A DNA stretch of 64,000 nt from Bryum argenteum (lineage: Eukaryota; Streptophyta; Bryopsida; Bryales; Bryaceae): contig CM073325.1 of the NCBI GenBank assembly GCA_037043015.1, positions 5,368,501 through 5,432,500 of the forward strand, written 5' to 3'. A model generated the notes under the pieces. That model had not been told where the DNA came from. It searched no databases and was given only the letters and a program-made list of their open reading frames with translations. Each line of letters starts with the position of its first letter. The first letter of the stretch is position 1. Positions 47,944-64,000 of the stretch are shown here, in pieces. A program made the translations under genes and the position numbers.

Positions 47944-50441
47944 TCATAATGACTCTCCACTTCCGCCTTGTTGCTGAGCAAGGTAACTTTCTCGGCGTTG
48001 TTTCTGCAAGGCACATATTGAAGACCATTGCTCAGCAATGTACTCTTAAACCAGCTCGACCTTGTTAAAGTTAACGTCCAAGAAGAGTGTTTAGATTCGT
48101 TAGACATGCCTTGGTTGAATCCAGCAAGAAGTGTTCATTAACACTAGTATTCGAAACCAGCAAGCACATCAAATTGTGACACGTCAAATGATGAACAATC
48201 TGGAGGAACCATGAATTGTTTCTACTTAAGCCCATATCTTCAGTTTCCAGTAACTTACACTCGGTTAAGAATCTACACGATAGATACTTGCTGCATCCGT
48301 CACTATACGGCACTATTCACCAGCGGGACTTTACTTACCCATTCATCGATCACGAGACCCTCCACAACCATGGTGCCCTTGGGGATCAACTCTGCGGGCT
48401 TTTTGCGAGCTGCTTCAGCTGCGTCAGCTTCTGCCTGGCGCTTTTGCAACCTGTTCAACTCCTCCTATTACAAGCAACAAAGAGGACTGGTTAAATGTGC
48501 GGGACTGCGGGTGGTGCCACGAGCTCGAATCAGGACTCTGGATCATAGCGAACAGGCTTCCGTGTCTGTTGAACTTAAGGCAACGCATATTACTAACTCA
48601 TCCTCATCCAAGCATGAAACTACTTCTTTAAAACAATGAGCCCTAGGCGATACTATAAAGCGAAATTCTGATAAGAGTGTTAAGAATCCACATAGCAATC
48701 ATCTAATAGATTTCCAGACCACAGGCACGACACACTTTGACGATGTATAGGTAATTATAGCAAGGAATTTTGACTTCCCGATAGATACCAAATGAAAGAA
48801 ACTTCAGACGGATGGGGAACACTCACTGGAGATGCTTTTTGAGGATCGATAAAGACGACTTGAAGGATGCGCTCGACAGTGACTAACTCCTTCTGATCTT
48901 CAAACTAGAAGAGACAGAAACATTGTATCAGTTGCATGCCGACCAGGTCAGGTCACTAACGAGATGGAAATGAAACCCACTTCACTCTATGGTCCTCATT
49001 TAAGATTAGAAGTTGCGGGTTTCCATGAATTTGACGATTTCGGAAGTTTCCATCTTACCAGTTCTGGGGTAAAGTCAATTCCTGGCTGTACTGTCAAGCT
49101 GACAATTTTGAACTTATCTTTGGTCTTTTTCTCCTGAGGACGCTCACGCTCAGGTGGTTCCAAGAATTTCACAACTGCAGTGCCACTTTCAATCTCGTCA
49201 GTCACTGAGGATTATCTACTCATAATACACGTCCAGCATGAGATAATTCAAGGTAGGATTCTCCTGCACCTTCCAGAAACTAGTCTGAGTTTAGGAGAAC
49301 CACAATACCTGTGGCCATAATGGTCTCATTTGGGGCGAGCACACCACTCGGTGGACGCATGAAGCAGCTCTTCGGAGCTGTAGTTTGGAACTGCAACACG
49401 GTTTACCAGGAATCTCTTATTGATCGAAACCAGAAAAATGTTCATTTAGAGATTACACTGTGTGTGCTACGCACTCAAGCAGAAGACATTTCATAAAACG
49501 ACAATCAACGAATCCATGACGATTAATTCTTACATAATTGCTTGTTAGATCGGATACTGAGCCTTTGGACCGAGAAATTTATGAACCGTCGCATAAATTT
49601 AGCATGCCAGATGAACATGATCCTGTAAACTCTGAAGTGAAAAAGATAGCAAAACCGCCACTAATCCCAAAGTGGCAGCTAGATGAAAAGTGAAGAAGGA
49701 TCTGCTAACCTTGAAAGCAACATGCGAGCGACTGACATTCTTAATCTTGATCGCACTCTGAACTTGTTTGCCTGGCTCGTCTATAGTGTCAACAACCAAA
49801 ATAGCGAATGAGCATGTGATATTCCAGAACCGACCGATAAAAGCTCCACTTAAGCGACTCAGCCGGGGTAGCTAGCGAGGAGAACGATTAGACACTCTCA
49901 GTTGACTTCAAGATATCAATTCTAAATTGAATCCCTCAGAACAAGAAATTGCACAAAGTAAAAATGACTGAACTAAAATTATTTTCCAGACGGCATTTTT
50001 TAGCTCCTGCACTAATTAAATCATGAGTTGAATAATCATACTTTCCAGGCGGCAATGCGTTAAAGAATCTCGTAAGCACAGCTCTAACATGTCCCACTCG
50101 TGAACCAGAAAAGCTATGGAACACAATGATCTCGCTGTCTCCAACTCTACTTAACTTCACACGGCCAAAGAATTGGAAGTAGTACAAGTCCTAGGTTCAA
50201 AATTGCAAAACTCACATAGAAAGTGCAATTTCTTGTCAGGATCAAGCCGCAGACGACGTCGGCTGATCATGAAGGCCCGCGCGATCGTACTCACAGAAGA
50301 AGTGCTAGCTCGCGCCTTCTCCTGACTTTGGATAAAAGCGCTCCGTTGTATCTCAGCTTGTTTCTGCTGCTCCCACGGCAACCGCAGCTTCCACGCTTGA
50401 GGCGACCTTTTCTTCTCCGCTGCCTCCATGTCCATATTCAT
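47944..50441 (-). CDS. MSP-domain (VAP-like) protein, 262 aa
   Basis: Major-sperm-protein domain protein of the plant VAP27-related family; members bind FFAT-type partners or associate with ER contact sites. Exons: 50216-50441, 49710-49780, 49309-49390, 49059-49204, 48827-48904, 48339-48464 and 47944-48003, in frame to TGA. The N-terminal 55 residues are charged and low complexity. The MSP fold runs about 57-200: RRRLRLDP, EPGKQVQSAIKIKNVSRSHVAFK, QTTAPKSCFMRPPSG, then LAPNET and VVKFLEPPE. It ends with a Lys/Glu helix and VVEGLVIDEW KQRRESYLAQQQ. There is no C-terminal membrane segment, unlike canonical VAPs, so it is probably soluble. An ATG at 50435 is an alternative start two codons in. 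Confidence 0.92.
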
Positions 50442-52011
50442 CTTGCTAACTACCTTGCTACTGGCACAAAATCTCCCTCTAACCTATCCTTCCTTAACAT
50501 CAAACCCTGGTGCTCTAACAAGAACAAAAATTATCAACAAAGACATCAAAAACAAGAACAAGAACGCGGCCTGCAGGCTGCGAAGCGGTACGCCTCTCCA
50601 TAGCCTAGGAGCTAATGATGAAGACCAAAGGCAGTGATGATGCAAAGAGCACTCGATCAAGTCACATGGAGAGCATGAAGGTCGAGTAAGTAGGTGGAGA
50701 TCAGTTGAGCAGCAGGCTTGTGTGTGAAGATGAATAAGGGGCTTGGCTGGCTGGCTATGGCGGGCCCTTGCTGCAAAAGTCTTGCAAGCCGCGCCTTGGG
50801 AAAGAGAGGGGGCGCAGCACGCCATGGCGGACTCCAAGGGAGATGACGACGGTAAGGTACTGGGGACGGCATCACCCCAGCGGGGCCCGGTATATGGGCG
50901 CAGCCAGTGCGTCCTCTCAGCGGCACTGTACTTAGCTGGGGTGTCAGCGTTCAAGTATATAATGCTCAGAGAAAGGCCAGCAATTCAATACTAGAGCCGA
51001 CACATTTTCTCATGAGTGCTTTTCCTATTATTAGAGGATGGATAAATTATGGGGTTTTTGAATTGGTTATCATTTATTTTCCCAACAATATTGATTATTG
51101 ATTTTTTGTGCCACTTTAGTTCCTAGTACACAAAAATATATGTTTAGTGTTAGGCACACTAATTGATGGAGTTGAAATAGTTTTTTACTTGATCAAAGTA
51201 GTCATAGATTTCGTTTGCAAGAGTGTCCCTTTCTAAATGATATAGGGAAGTGTTGGTTGGTGATGAATTCATGAATAGTAATTAGATATTGCAAATGCTA
51301 ATCATATTGTGTGATAGTATTTTGGTGTAACCATCTAAGCATTTTTGCCAAAATGTTAAGCATGTTTTAGAAAGCGCATCTCAAAATACTTTTCTTTTTA
51401 ATGTTGGCATTATTTTAGCAAGATAAGTTTACATGATGTGTATACATTACGTAATTTATTCATTATGGGCGGCTCATGGGCACTATTGCACATTTATATA
51501 AAAAGACAAAATAGTTGACCTCAAATTGGCATTAGATAAGTAATAAGTATGTTAATGATTTTTGATAAGCGTAATGAATATTTAGAAATGCTTCTTCATT
51601 AGTATGTAGTAGAGTGGTCTAAAATGGAGCACGTCCTAACCGCGGGATATTAAATTCAACGTGCAATTTTACCTGCATGTCAAATTTGAATTGTTAATTC
51701 TTCTTCATTTGTGAGATTATAATAGTCAAAGTTGGCTGATATTTATCCCTGCGTGAACTAAAAAAAAACCATTTTGACTTACTTAGGTTTTAGGGGTTGA
51801 TTGTTGTGTTTGTTTAAAAATTTGCTATATCATGTGATAAAACAAGAATGTTTACCACCACACATTTGTATAACTTGTTACTTACAAAGAACACTCTTAG
51901 ATTGGATGATAGCCCTTCCTTTCAAAATATATAAGATGGTTATATTTTCCACATATTCTAAACAAGCTTGTGTATTCTTACCCTTATTTTGGTGCTTATA
52001 AGCCACCTTGC

Positions 52012-52984
52012 TTAACCCTTGACTAGGCCAAATGTCGAAAATCGACATTTTGGATGACTGCAGCAATATTGAAGAGCCATGAATTTTTCATCCAGAGTTT
52101 GATTTGGATGAATCAACTGAGTCGAATCTCAAATCAAGTTGACTATGTGTGGTGAAATTTGCAAAGCCTTACACTTAACTACAAATAAATGGCATGAAGT
52201 TTAGTGAAGGCCGTTTTTGATTTTGAGTTTTCAAACATGGGGCATGTTTTACCATTGTGAGGCAATTATGGGAATTCAAAAAGCCGTTGTCATGAATTAT
52301 TTTTATATAGTCATGATCTAATGTTTAAGGCTAACAACTTTTTAGTTGGAAGATTTTGACTCAAATAAGTTCGGTATTGGATTTGCAATGATGTTTCAAC
52401 AATGAAAAAAGTGGAAAATGGATGATTTTGTAGCACTTATATCTCCTTCATCCACCGTTGAATTTTGACTTTATTTTTGGGATAGATTCCAATTAGAGTC
52501 TAGTTTTAGTGGTAGAGAAACCTTGACTAAAGCAAAGATGTAATGAATACAAGGCACACATTTGAGTGTAAAGGGTTGACTTTGGGACTATTTTTCCTTT
52601 GTCAAATTTTGGCAATTTTCACCAATGCAAGGTCATTATTTGCACAAAGAAATTTCTCTCATGGATTTTTTTGTTCAAGGGTGTTATTGAGATGAAGATA
52701 AACATCTATGCAAACGGAGAATTTTTTATTGCAATAAGTATATTGGTAGCATTTTCAATTCAAAGTGAAAATGTTGAGATTTTGTGATGTTTTTAGAGCA
52801 CTGATACGCTATGATCTTGCAATCTGTAAGGCCTCATGACTCGGAATTTGAGCCACATGGTGTACAACATGTCTATTACAAGATTTCAAAGTTGACATCC
52901 AAATATCTTACCTGCATTTCTATTTATAAGAGTTTTTTTGAGAATGTGTTATGTTTTCTACCAGTGAGTCAAACCATTTAGGGG
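52012..52984 (+). mobile_element. Long TTAA-bounded element, second copy (about 973 bp)
   Basis: Starts TTAACCCTTGACTAGGCC and ends CATTTAGGGGTTGA, so the right TTAA has decayed to TTGA. The interior near the left end, ATCGACATTTTGGATGACTG, then GAAGAGCCATGAATTTTTCA, matches the minus strand of the 4251-5231 element. Same length class. Confidence 0.6.
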
Positions 52985-53402
52985 TTGAAAGATAAATTTG
53001 TATACGTTAAAACAAAACATGATCACGTTTGATATTTTTTCCGAGTTTCTTATGAGTTACTCTAAAAAAAGAATGAGAAGTACATGAGAAGAGTGTTGGC
53101 TACGTGAGAAGAGTGTTGGTTTGACCTATCTATGAATGTATGTCTTAACCCCCAAACCCCCTAGCTAATATGGATTTCTTTTATTCAAGGCAACTTTCGT
53201 GAAGGGTTTAACTTTGGTATTTTGGGCTATAATTTTGTAAAATCGAATTCTAATTTTAGACATTTAACACCTGAATTCTAGTTATCAAGCGCAAGTAGGC
53301 AGGAAGAAGAAACCAAATATAGACATAATAAATAAATAATATGATTACTCATTATTAGTTTAAAAAAAATTCCTTTCTAGCAGTATGTTCATAATGAAAC
53401 TA

Positions 53403-53619
53403 CACTAAATAGGTAGATTAGTGTTAGATACACTAATTTACATAAACATGCTATAAGTTTTTACTGTTAGTCAATATTTTTATCCTCTACAATGGTCAAG
53501 ATGGGGATCCTTACATAGTATTGGAATCAATACTCTTGGTAATTATTTTTTACCAGAAGTAAAAACTTGTAGCATTTTCAAATCATATAAAAATCTAACA
53601 CTAATCTACCTATTTAGTG
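53403..53619 (-). mobile_element. 217-bp TA-flanked MITE, copy 4
   Basis: Inverted relative to copies 1-3: the interior reads ATGGTCAAGATGGGGATCC here and its complement elsewhere. Flanked by TA, with perfect terminal arms CACTAAATAGGTAGATTAGT. Confidence 0.85.
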
Positions 53620-55053
53620 TACTTTTCAAAAACCCAAGTCAAGACTTTGACCAAAATTTTTTAAGGGCAGCCTTCAAAAATAATATCAAACTTCACGTTT
53701 TGTTGGTAATTTTTTGTAAATTTTTCAGAAGAAAATTGGGATGTAAAAGATTCTAAATTTGTTTGTTAAATTTTAGAAACTCATAGAGGCAACATTCCAC
53801 CGTCTACTTTCTCTTAAAACCAAAGAGCTTTGACGTTATTCAAGTCTTACCATAGGCTTGTGTTTGTACCTTATTGTAGAAAATCATTTGCATGAAGGTC
53901 GAAATGAGTACGAGTAATGAGAATCTAAAAGTTTTCAAGGGCATTCATGGGCATTTTCATGGGCACCTAATCAACATTCTATTTGATTTTTTTAACCAAA
54001 TATGTTCAATATGATGCTTGTTGTACCATGCTTCTTCTAGAAAACAATTTGCATAAAGCCCAAAGTAGCATAAAGATTCTATAAAATTTTGCACAAGCAT
54101 GCTCAACTTTAGGTAACAATCATTGAGTCCCCCTTTACACAAAGTCAGTTGCGTCTTCCGAGCATTGCCTAAAAAATGTTTACCATTAACTTTGAACATT
54201 ATGATCCCACAAATGATAATAATTGTCCTTCACCTGGTGGTAACAAGGCGGTAGAAAATTGAAGTTTTTGGTTTTGGAGGTTCAAGCTTGGACCTTTCTG
54301 GAGTTTTGTCAACTTTCCAAAGTACCACATGAGAACATAATAATCTATCGATGTACCATGCCAGATGACCCCCAAGGGAAAAAAACCACCAACATGACCA
54401 AAGATGGGTTTCTAAAAAGAGGAAAAAAAAGAAAAAAAGAAAAAAAGAAGAAGCATCTTTCGAGTTATAACTGATAAAAGGGAAAGCTTTAGGAAGGCAA
54501 GTCAGAAATTACTCGGGGTTCGGGCAATCGGGCCTGATAAAGGTGGTTACAAGTTGGCGTTAGTGCGTGTCCGATGACGAGTAAGAAAAAGTGTATGTAC
54601 AAGGCGACAGAGGAACCATATCTTACGAATGATGGGATCACTGGATGCTCGAGAGATGCGTGATGATGATGACGAGATACATAGCCAGCAGCAGGCAACC
54701 AAACTGATCACACCAACCAAGCTGGCAACTAAGAATCAAACCAAGCCTATGATACTACAACAAAAGCACGGCTCCCTCCTTCAATCACAGACAAGCCCTT
54801 GGCGTAACTTGAGAATCTCCCAGTACAATTTACCCGACTGACAACCGGCCTAAGCTCAATCATCACACTTAGCTCTAAAAACGTGTGATAATCCAGCTTG
54901 AAACATTTACTACCATGGATGGGTCTCCATTGTCAACGCATGCAGGCAATGGTTTCAACACGCAGCCTGCAAGTGATTGGTATCGTTTACAATTTAAAAA
55001 AGAGAAGAAATCCTACTGCACATGTAGCTACAAAAAATACTGTTCAATATATC

Positions 55054-57699
55054 TTATGATGGGGCCACTCTTGAATCCACCGTCCCACTCGTATTCCCTT
55101 CTCCCGATACCTGCTTTCCTCGATCCTGCAGTAAAATGAAATACTTCGTCAATGAGCTACCATTCAGGTATACTATCTTAAGAGCGACAAGAAATGGTGG
55201 GTGCATAAACCGAGCGACAAGAAATGGTGGGAGAAGGAACGGACCTCCATGCCCCATTTGATGTAATCAGCTGATTCACATGCTTTGTACTCGTCCACTA
55301 GGTTCTGCACTATTTCTCTCGATTCGTCGAACTCTGAGAGGTCATTATCCTGCAATTACAAAAGCACAGACAGGTTTGAGGCGGAGCAACAAAATGATGA
55401 TTTTGATTAAAGCAGGAACGAGATTGAACACTTACAGCGAACATAGGAAACTTGCGATAGTTGTCGAGGAAAGCCTGTTTCTTCCTCAGCTTCTCATATT
55501 GACTGATACATTTGCTGAAAAGATGCCGAATACTGGTATGGCTCGCGAGCATGAGCCCACTGACCCTGTGCGCAGTTTGAACGTACGGTGATTTCCGTGA
55601 TAAAGCGACCTGCACAAGATAACGGTGGTCTCATCTCAAAATCAAGCACATTATCGTATTGATTCAAGATTGAGCCTCTCATCAGTTCACAGATTCTAGG
55701 TGCGCCTAAGCAAGTTTCTTGACATGTCGATCAACATAATTACTAAGAGCCTAATCTATGCAGCAACCTTTAATAGAGATGGGGGAATGATCGATTAATT
55801 CTGCACACCTGGATGCTTGCAGGTCCCCATTCAATGAAATTCGCCAGCTTCCTTTCTCGTATTCTTTGCAGACTTTTGTGAACCTATTCCCAACAGTACA
55901 AATGAATATTAGTCTTGCAGATGGATAAGTCTTTCAGCAGCAGCCGATGATATGGGCACTCGGAAACGACACAGAAACCAGATGCTAGACTTACAAACAA
56001 CGGTTTGTTTCTGTTCAAAGAATCAGGTGACGAACAAATTGAAAAGTCAAATGATTGCAACTAGAAACCGTCAAAACTGACCTGAGTAGGATCAACTTCT
56101 CCCTGAATGATGTTTAATATGGAGATATATTTCGCCTGGCTAGCCTCTTTTGTTCTTGCGTACGATGAAACCATGATATTTTTGGCCTGATGAAAACACT
56201 TCCATCGTCAACACCCTAACAAGAAATGCTTTCTCAAGTACCAACTCGTACCATAATATATTATAAGAGAACAGAATCTGTTTATGTACCTAAACTGAAT
56301 GATGAGGACGTACACAGCAGAGACACACTAAAGCTCAAGAATCAAACAAGAGTAGTGACGTAAACAACTTGCCTGCAAGAGCCGTCGCATGACATCCAGA
56401 ACGGTTGTTTTCCGAATAGCATTAGCCTGCGTGTGTACATCATCCACGAGCTTTAAATAACCACACAAGTACAAGTACTGCATCTATAAGACAAAGTTTA
56501 ACAAGATGGAATAGCCCCATGAGATTGCAAAAGATTACCTGTCGCTCTACAGTCAGTGGTGTGTACCCTGTCATGAGGAAATGACAGCGAGGAGTAGGTA
56601 TCAAGGAAGCCACCAATCCAACCAAGTCATTGTTCATGTACCCAGGGTACCGGAGAGTGGTCGTACTGGCTGACATCACGGTGGACACCAGCGAGTTCGT
56701 CTGAGCGAACGTCGGATTTGGGATGTGAAGCCGGTCCACAGCAATTCGATTCAAGGCCGTATTGTCTAAAACCACGACGCAGTCCGCATTCAATGTCAAT
56801 CGCTTCAGTGTAAGCAACGAGTTGTAAGGTTGGACCACTACGTCACTCGTCTCCATCTGATTCGGAAACACACTGTACGTTTGAACCAATTTCTTGCTGT
56901 AACGGTCATTGAGCGCTTCAAGAAGGTACGAGCCCATTCCTGCAATGAAATGAAACCCCTATCATCAGTGCATGCACAAAGCATCTGCCTTAGTTAAGAA
57001 ATGAGCACGATAATCACCTGAGCCCGTTCCTCCTGCTATTGAGTGGCACAGGACGAATCCCTCGAGGCTGTCACTTCCATCGGCCTCCCTGTCTATCATG
57101 TCCATAATATCTTCCTCCACTTGCTCTCCCTGAAAGCAAAAACGACAAGAACCAGTTTATTATACTACATCGTCTAAAGAGTGTGGATAGCTCCAGCTGA
57201 GTGCTCGACATGCAGTTCTGTCTCCATCGATCATGTAAGAAAGGAAATCAGTTTAGGGCATGCGATTGATTGATCACAGACCTGGTGATAGCCGCTAGCC
57301 CAGTTGTTTCCAGCTCCACCTCCGTGATCTGCGACGAACACATTCTCGTGATTGTACAGGTTCCTGTACTCACTATTTTGAATACTGTTGATGACGCGGG
57401 GCTCCAAATCAATAAGGAGCGCCCTTGGAATGTAGTGCTCATCATCGGCCTGATAGAAGAACACATCCTTGCGATCGCCTCCCTGATAAACAAGACCAGA
57501 AGTAAATAAAAAACGCTCTCACACAACCTAATGTTGCAAAACCTCAAAAATGAAGGGAGTCGATTCGAACCTGAGTTGCAAAATCCTCAAGAATGCCGTC
57601 CTTGCTGATGCCGTGCTCCAAGCAGAGCTGCTTCCAGAACTCCATGCCTATTTGATTCCCGCATTGTCCCACCTGTAGGGTTATAATCTCGCGAGGCAT
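55054..57699 (-). CDS. Gamma-tubulin, 475 aa
   Basis: Nucleates microtubules in gamma-tubulin ring complexes. Exons: 57571-57699, 57282-57482, 57018-57129, 56539-56939, 56373-56426, 56082-56186, 55809-55883, 55436-55609, 55245-55349 and 55054-55125; all frames agree and the length equals plant gamma-tubulins (about 474). Visible: [18 protein letters not shown] start, the GTP-binding loop AGGTGSG (142-148), [23 protein letters not shown], the gamma-specific [19 protein letters not shown], and [11 protein letters not shown] near the end. Start chosen at the canonical MPREI; an in-frame ATG 13 codons upstream is not conserved. The intron after RRLLQ uses a GC donor (CAG|GCAAGT). Confidence 0.98.
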
Positions 57700-58496
57700 C
57701 TTGCTTGCTTGCACTCCACAGAGGGTCTTGTAAACCAAAGCTTTGAACGGTTCTGAGGTTGGAGAGATATGAGGAATGTATTAGAGTGATCTAAGAAGCT
57801 CCGATGGAAAGTAGTAGAAGCGAAAATGCAGTCAAGTACACGAAATGGCCTGCCACAGACGCCGTGCTTCGCAACAGAGGGCCGGACCAGCAAGGAGGAA
57901 ATTGGAGGGAGACAGACGGCTATAATGTACGAAATGAGCCTATGTACGTCGTGGCTACATAGTGAGTAAGGTGGCCAAAAATGACGCAATTTTCAACATG
58001 GAAAAGCTACAAGGATGTTACCAATGCAAGCAATTTTCGTGCGGGGGGACTTTGAATAAAGCTAGAGCAAGTGAAATCATCATTTTGGGTCATTTTTACA
58101 ATTCTTTGTGAATTTCTGAAATTGGAAATATAGAATGGTGCCAAAAATTGACACTCTATAATGTTTGCAGTGAGTACATGGTACTATTGTATGGAGAAAC
58201 TAATATGTACCTATGAGTGAAGATTACCACAACTCCATTTCTAGAAGTGTACAATTCTACTATAGCTATGCATTGGAGTTACTGTACTCCCAAAGTCACG
58301 GCGAATTTGCACTTGTTTTGAATCTTAAAAGTAATTTATGCATGCTTTGGAGAGGACAATGTTAGTGAGGACTACCCTTTAAGCATAGTATACATCGTGG
58401 GCTTGAGGGAACCTTATAGTTACTTGATAAACACCATGGGGGGAGCTTTAGCTTGCTATGAACGAGCTTATGCTAAGCTCGACCTCACTTTAATCC

Positions 58497-58745
58497 TTAA
58501 CCCCTAAAGGTCTAGGAAAGCGAAAACTGCTTTTTGGAGTCCAAAATTCAGCCAACTTTGACCATTATAATCTCACAAATGAAGAAGAATCAACGGTTCA
58601 ATTTTGGCAAGTGAGTGGAAGGTTAAGTTAAATTCAAGATCTTACGGTTGGATCTTCCAAATAATTTTTAGATTGAGAGTTTTCAGGCCTAAAGCAAGGG
58701 AATGTCCATTTTTACAATTTTGCATCAAGAACCTTTAGGGGTTAA
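58497..58745 (+). mobile_element. Short TTAA-bounded element (about 241 bp), copy B
   Basis: TTAACCCCTAAAGGTCTAGG at the left end and GAACCTTTAGGGGTTAA at the right end, with TTAA intact on both sides. The interior is colinear (inverted) with copy A at 45689. The right TTAA is also the start of long-element sequence. Confidence 0.85.
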
Positions 58746-59340
58746 ATGCACAAGATGTCAAAAAACGACATTTTGGATGAAAGGCAAAAGCTTTGAAGAG
58801 CCGTAATTTCTTCATCTGGACTCATACAATGAATGTCGTGCATTTTAGTGAAAACAACTTTCTTGTTTTTGGTTTTCAAACATGAGGCATGTTTTACCAA
58901 TGTGAGGCATTTATGTGAAATCAAAAATAGTTTTTCATGTTTTTTTTTTTTTTTTCTTTCTTCAACATAATCATGTTCTTAAGATGAAAAATAAGAACTT
59001 TGTAGTTGGAAGTTTTTCGAGCCAAATACTTTTGGTATTGGATATTCAATGATCTAAATGATTTTCAAAGAATTCAAAAGAGAAAAATCTTTAGATCATT
59101 GAAGATTGCGCTCAAGGATCCTAAGAACAATTTCGGAAGCTCATTTCAAAATTGGAATTGAAAATGTACAACTAAGTTACGGTGGTCAATGGAAGATGTT
59201 GTATAAAGTACTTGAAATTTAAAATTTATACAAAAAAAGAATATGTCCTTTACCATGACATCGTAGAATACTTTGATGAGATTCCAAATCACTTTAAGGT
59301 TCTCAAATCCAATCATTTCTAAGTTCACAATGAATTTTTC
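58742..59340 (+). mobile_element. Truncated long TTAA element
   Basis: Begins TTAAATGCACAAGATGTC and shares ACGACATTTTGGATGAAAGG, GAAGAGCC and CATGAGGCATGTTTTACCA phrases with the element at 52012. The right end cannot be defined. Confidence 0.5.
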
Positions 59341-60187
59341 AAACTTTAGAAAAAAATACCCGACTGCCAACTAAGGTACTAGCTTTTACGGTTACATACT
59401 TCAAAACCTTCTCATCAATAAATTTTTCATCTTGCATAAAAAGAGTGCAGTTTAGATAAAGAGTGCAGTTTTGATGATTTTCGGCGATCAGTAGACCTGA
59501 CTGAAATGATCCAGTGTTGATGCACTTAATTTCATGATACAGAATTGAGAGTTTGAATGGCAATACAATATATACCATAAACAGAAACTGAACATCTTCT
59601 GTTTCATATATCAGGTTCCTCGAGTGCAAATATGGATCCATCGAAGCATATGTTAAACGTAATCCGCAGAGGCAATTCAAATTTAATAGCGGTGATTCGT
59701 ATAGACCACAATTGGCAATAGGCCACAAAATGTCCACGCTGTCTCGAACCTGATCAAGTAGTCAGGATCAAATAAATTCAGGAGCGGGTGCCTTACTACC
59801 AAGTCCTAGTACTTCCAATACTGATGACATCATTCTGTTGTTTGACTAGGACTCTAAGACATCAATTGCGTCCGAAGAGCCTAATTGACGGTTTATAACT
59901 CGAACGTTTTTCTTCACAAATGAGCCTGTCCAACTGGAGAAGGCAGCGCATTCCTGCATACACGTGAAGATAGTGAGCAATGAAACTGAAGATACCGAGC
60001 ATCAAAATTCGACAATACTCTATATATCCAAGGTTGTACCGTAGGAAGCAATGAACCTAGATTGTGAGGTTAGTGTGCGTTGGTGGGCTGGCTGCTTGAG
60101 GATTGTCTAGAACGAAGTAGACCAACCCCAACTCTCATAAGATTTAACAGGAGTGGCTAACCTGGCAAATATCAGGCCACGCAAAGC

Positions 60188-63049
<2,862 letters not shown>

Positions 63050-63426
63050 GATCGCAAGCGTTTGATTGATCGATCCGAGGAAAGACAAAGTGGGTTGTTG
63101 CGATCGATCGATCGATCGGTGAGGAGGCGGTGAAGAAGTGATCGAGACAGAGTAGAAAACAACAAGGGAAGGGAAGGCAGGTGGGTCGATGCTTGCTAGG
63201 AGATTGCCTGACAGCGCGGGTCGGGGGATTATATCGACGGTTGAGATTGACGCGCCAGGTAATCGACGGTCGGTGAGTGGAGATGGTGACAGATGAACGC
63301 GCAGGGAACGGGTTGGTACGTGCGAGCGGGCGAGCGGAATGGGTGACAAAATTCCACATTCCATTTTACTAAAAGTCCGATAGGCGGCCAAAGGTTAAAG
63401 TTAAGTATTCGAAGACTAAGGGACGG
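63050..63426. promoter_or_regulatory. Thiolase 5' flank
   Basis: Presumed promoter and 5' UTR of the thiolase gene on the minus strand. A short run of GATC units lies at about 63099-63118. No TATA box could be assigned with confidence. Confidence 0.4.

Positions 63427-64000
<574 letters not shown>

Larger units (their letters stand above)
50442..55053. other. Intergenic with TTAA element and MITE
   Basis: VAP-like 5' flank to about 51000, then AT-rich DNA. A diverged small-TTAA relative lies near 51650-51800, followed by the long element at 52012 and the fourth 217-bp MITE at 53403. From 54400 to 55053 lies the gamma-tubulin 3' side. No gene is recognised. Confidence 0.55.
57700..60187. other. 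Intergenic with nested TTAA elements
   Basis: Gamma-tubulin 5' flank to about 58000. The short TTAA element (58497-58745) abuts a truncated copy of the long element. From 59340 to 60187 is the thiolase 3' side with no other gene seen. Confidence 0.55.

Overview
This window is nuclear DNA from a land plant. The gene set is plant-specific (KORRIGAN-type GH9 endoglucanase, a kinesin-12 motor remnant, a PNET2/NEMP nuclear-envelope protein). Every gene has many small GT-AG introns, about 75-470 bp, and the intergenic DNA is AT-rich with many small non-autonomous transposons. Very short introns in otherwise conserved genes suggest an early-diverging vascular plant of the Selaginella type or another spore plant. 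That placement is inference, not something read from the sequence.

Layout. 1-15 kb: no recognisable gene. It holds short tandem repeats, TTAA-bounded elements, three of four 217-bp TA-flanked MITEs, a Mutator-like foldback element with a 9-bp target duplication and a short interstitial telomeric tract. 15.1-21.1 kb: an aldo-keto reductase and a complete KORRIGAN-like endoglucanase, both on the minus strand, the latter with a diverged triplication upstream. 25.1-32.9 kb: a BSD-domain protein and a PNET2/NEMP protein, both minus. 34.4-35.3 kb (plus): a broken chimera of the N-terminal third of proteasome subunit RPN7 and a Lys-rich repeat tail. 37.9-39.2 kb (minus): remnant of a kinesin-12 motor domain. 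41.7-44.9 kb (plus): an intact 10-exon gene whose first 30 or so residues and ATG-splitting intron come from ribosomal protein eL42, joined to a Lys-rich repeat tract and a TTF1/Reb1-like Myb domain. Intron 7 of this gene carries a sense-strand 5S rRNA-like sequence. 47.9-50.4 kb: an MSP/VAP-type protein. 55.1-57.7 kb: gamma-tubulin. 60.2-63.0 kb: cytosolic acetoacetyl-CoA thiolase. The window ends inside a GATA microsatellite of at least 574 bp.

The intact genes are ordinary housekeeping functions (cell-wall cellulose synthesis, microtubule nucleation, mevalonate entry, nuclear envelope, ER contact proteins) and do not form a single pathway. The most unusual locus is at 41.7-44.9 kb. A putative Pol I/rDNA Myb factor has a ribosomal-protein leader with a telobox promoter and an intronic 5S rRNA mimic, which suggests (unproven) coupling to ribosome supply. 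All coding coordinates were read by hand-splicing; exon lengths keep the frame in every gene called intact.
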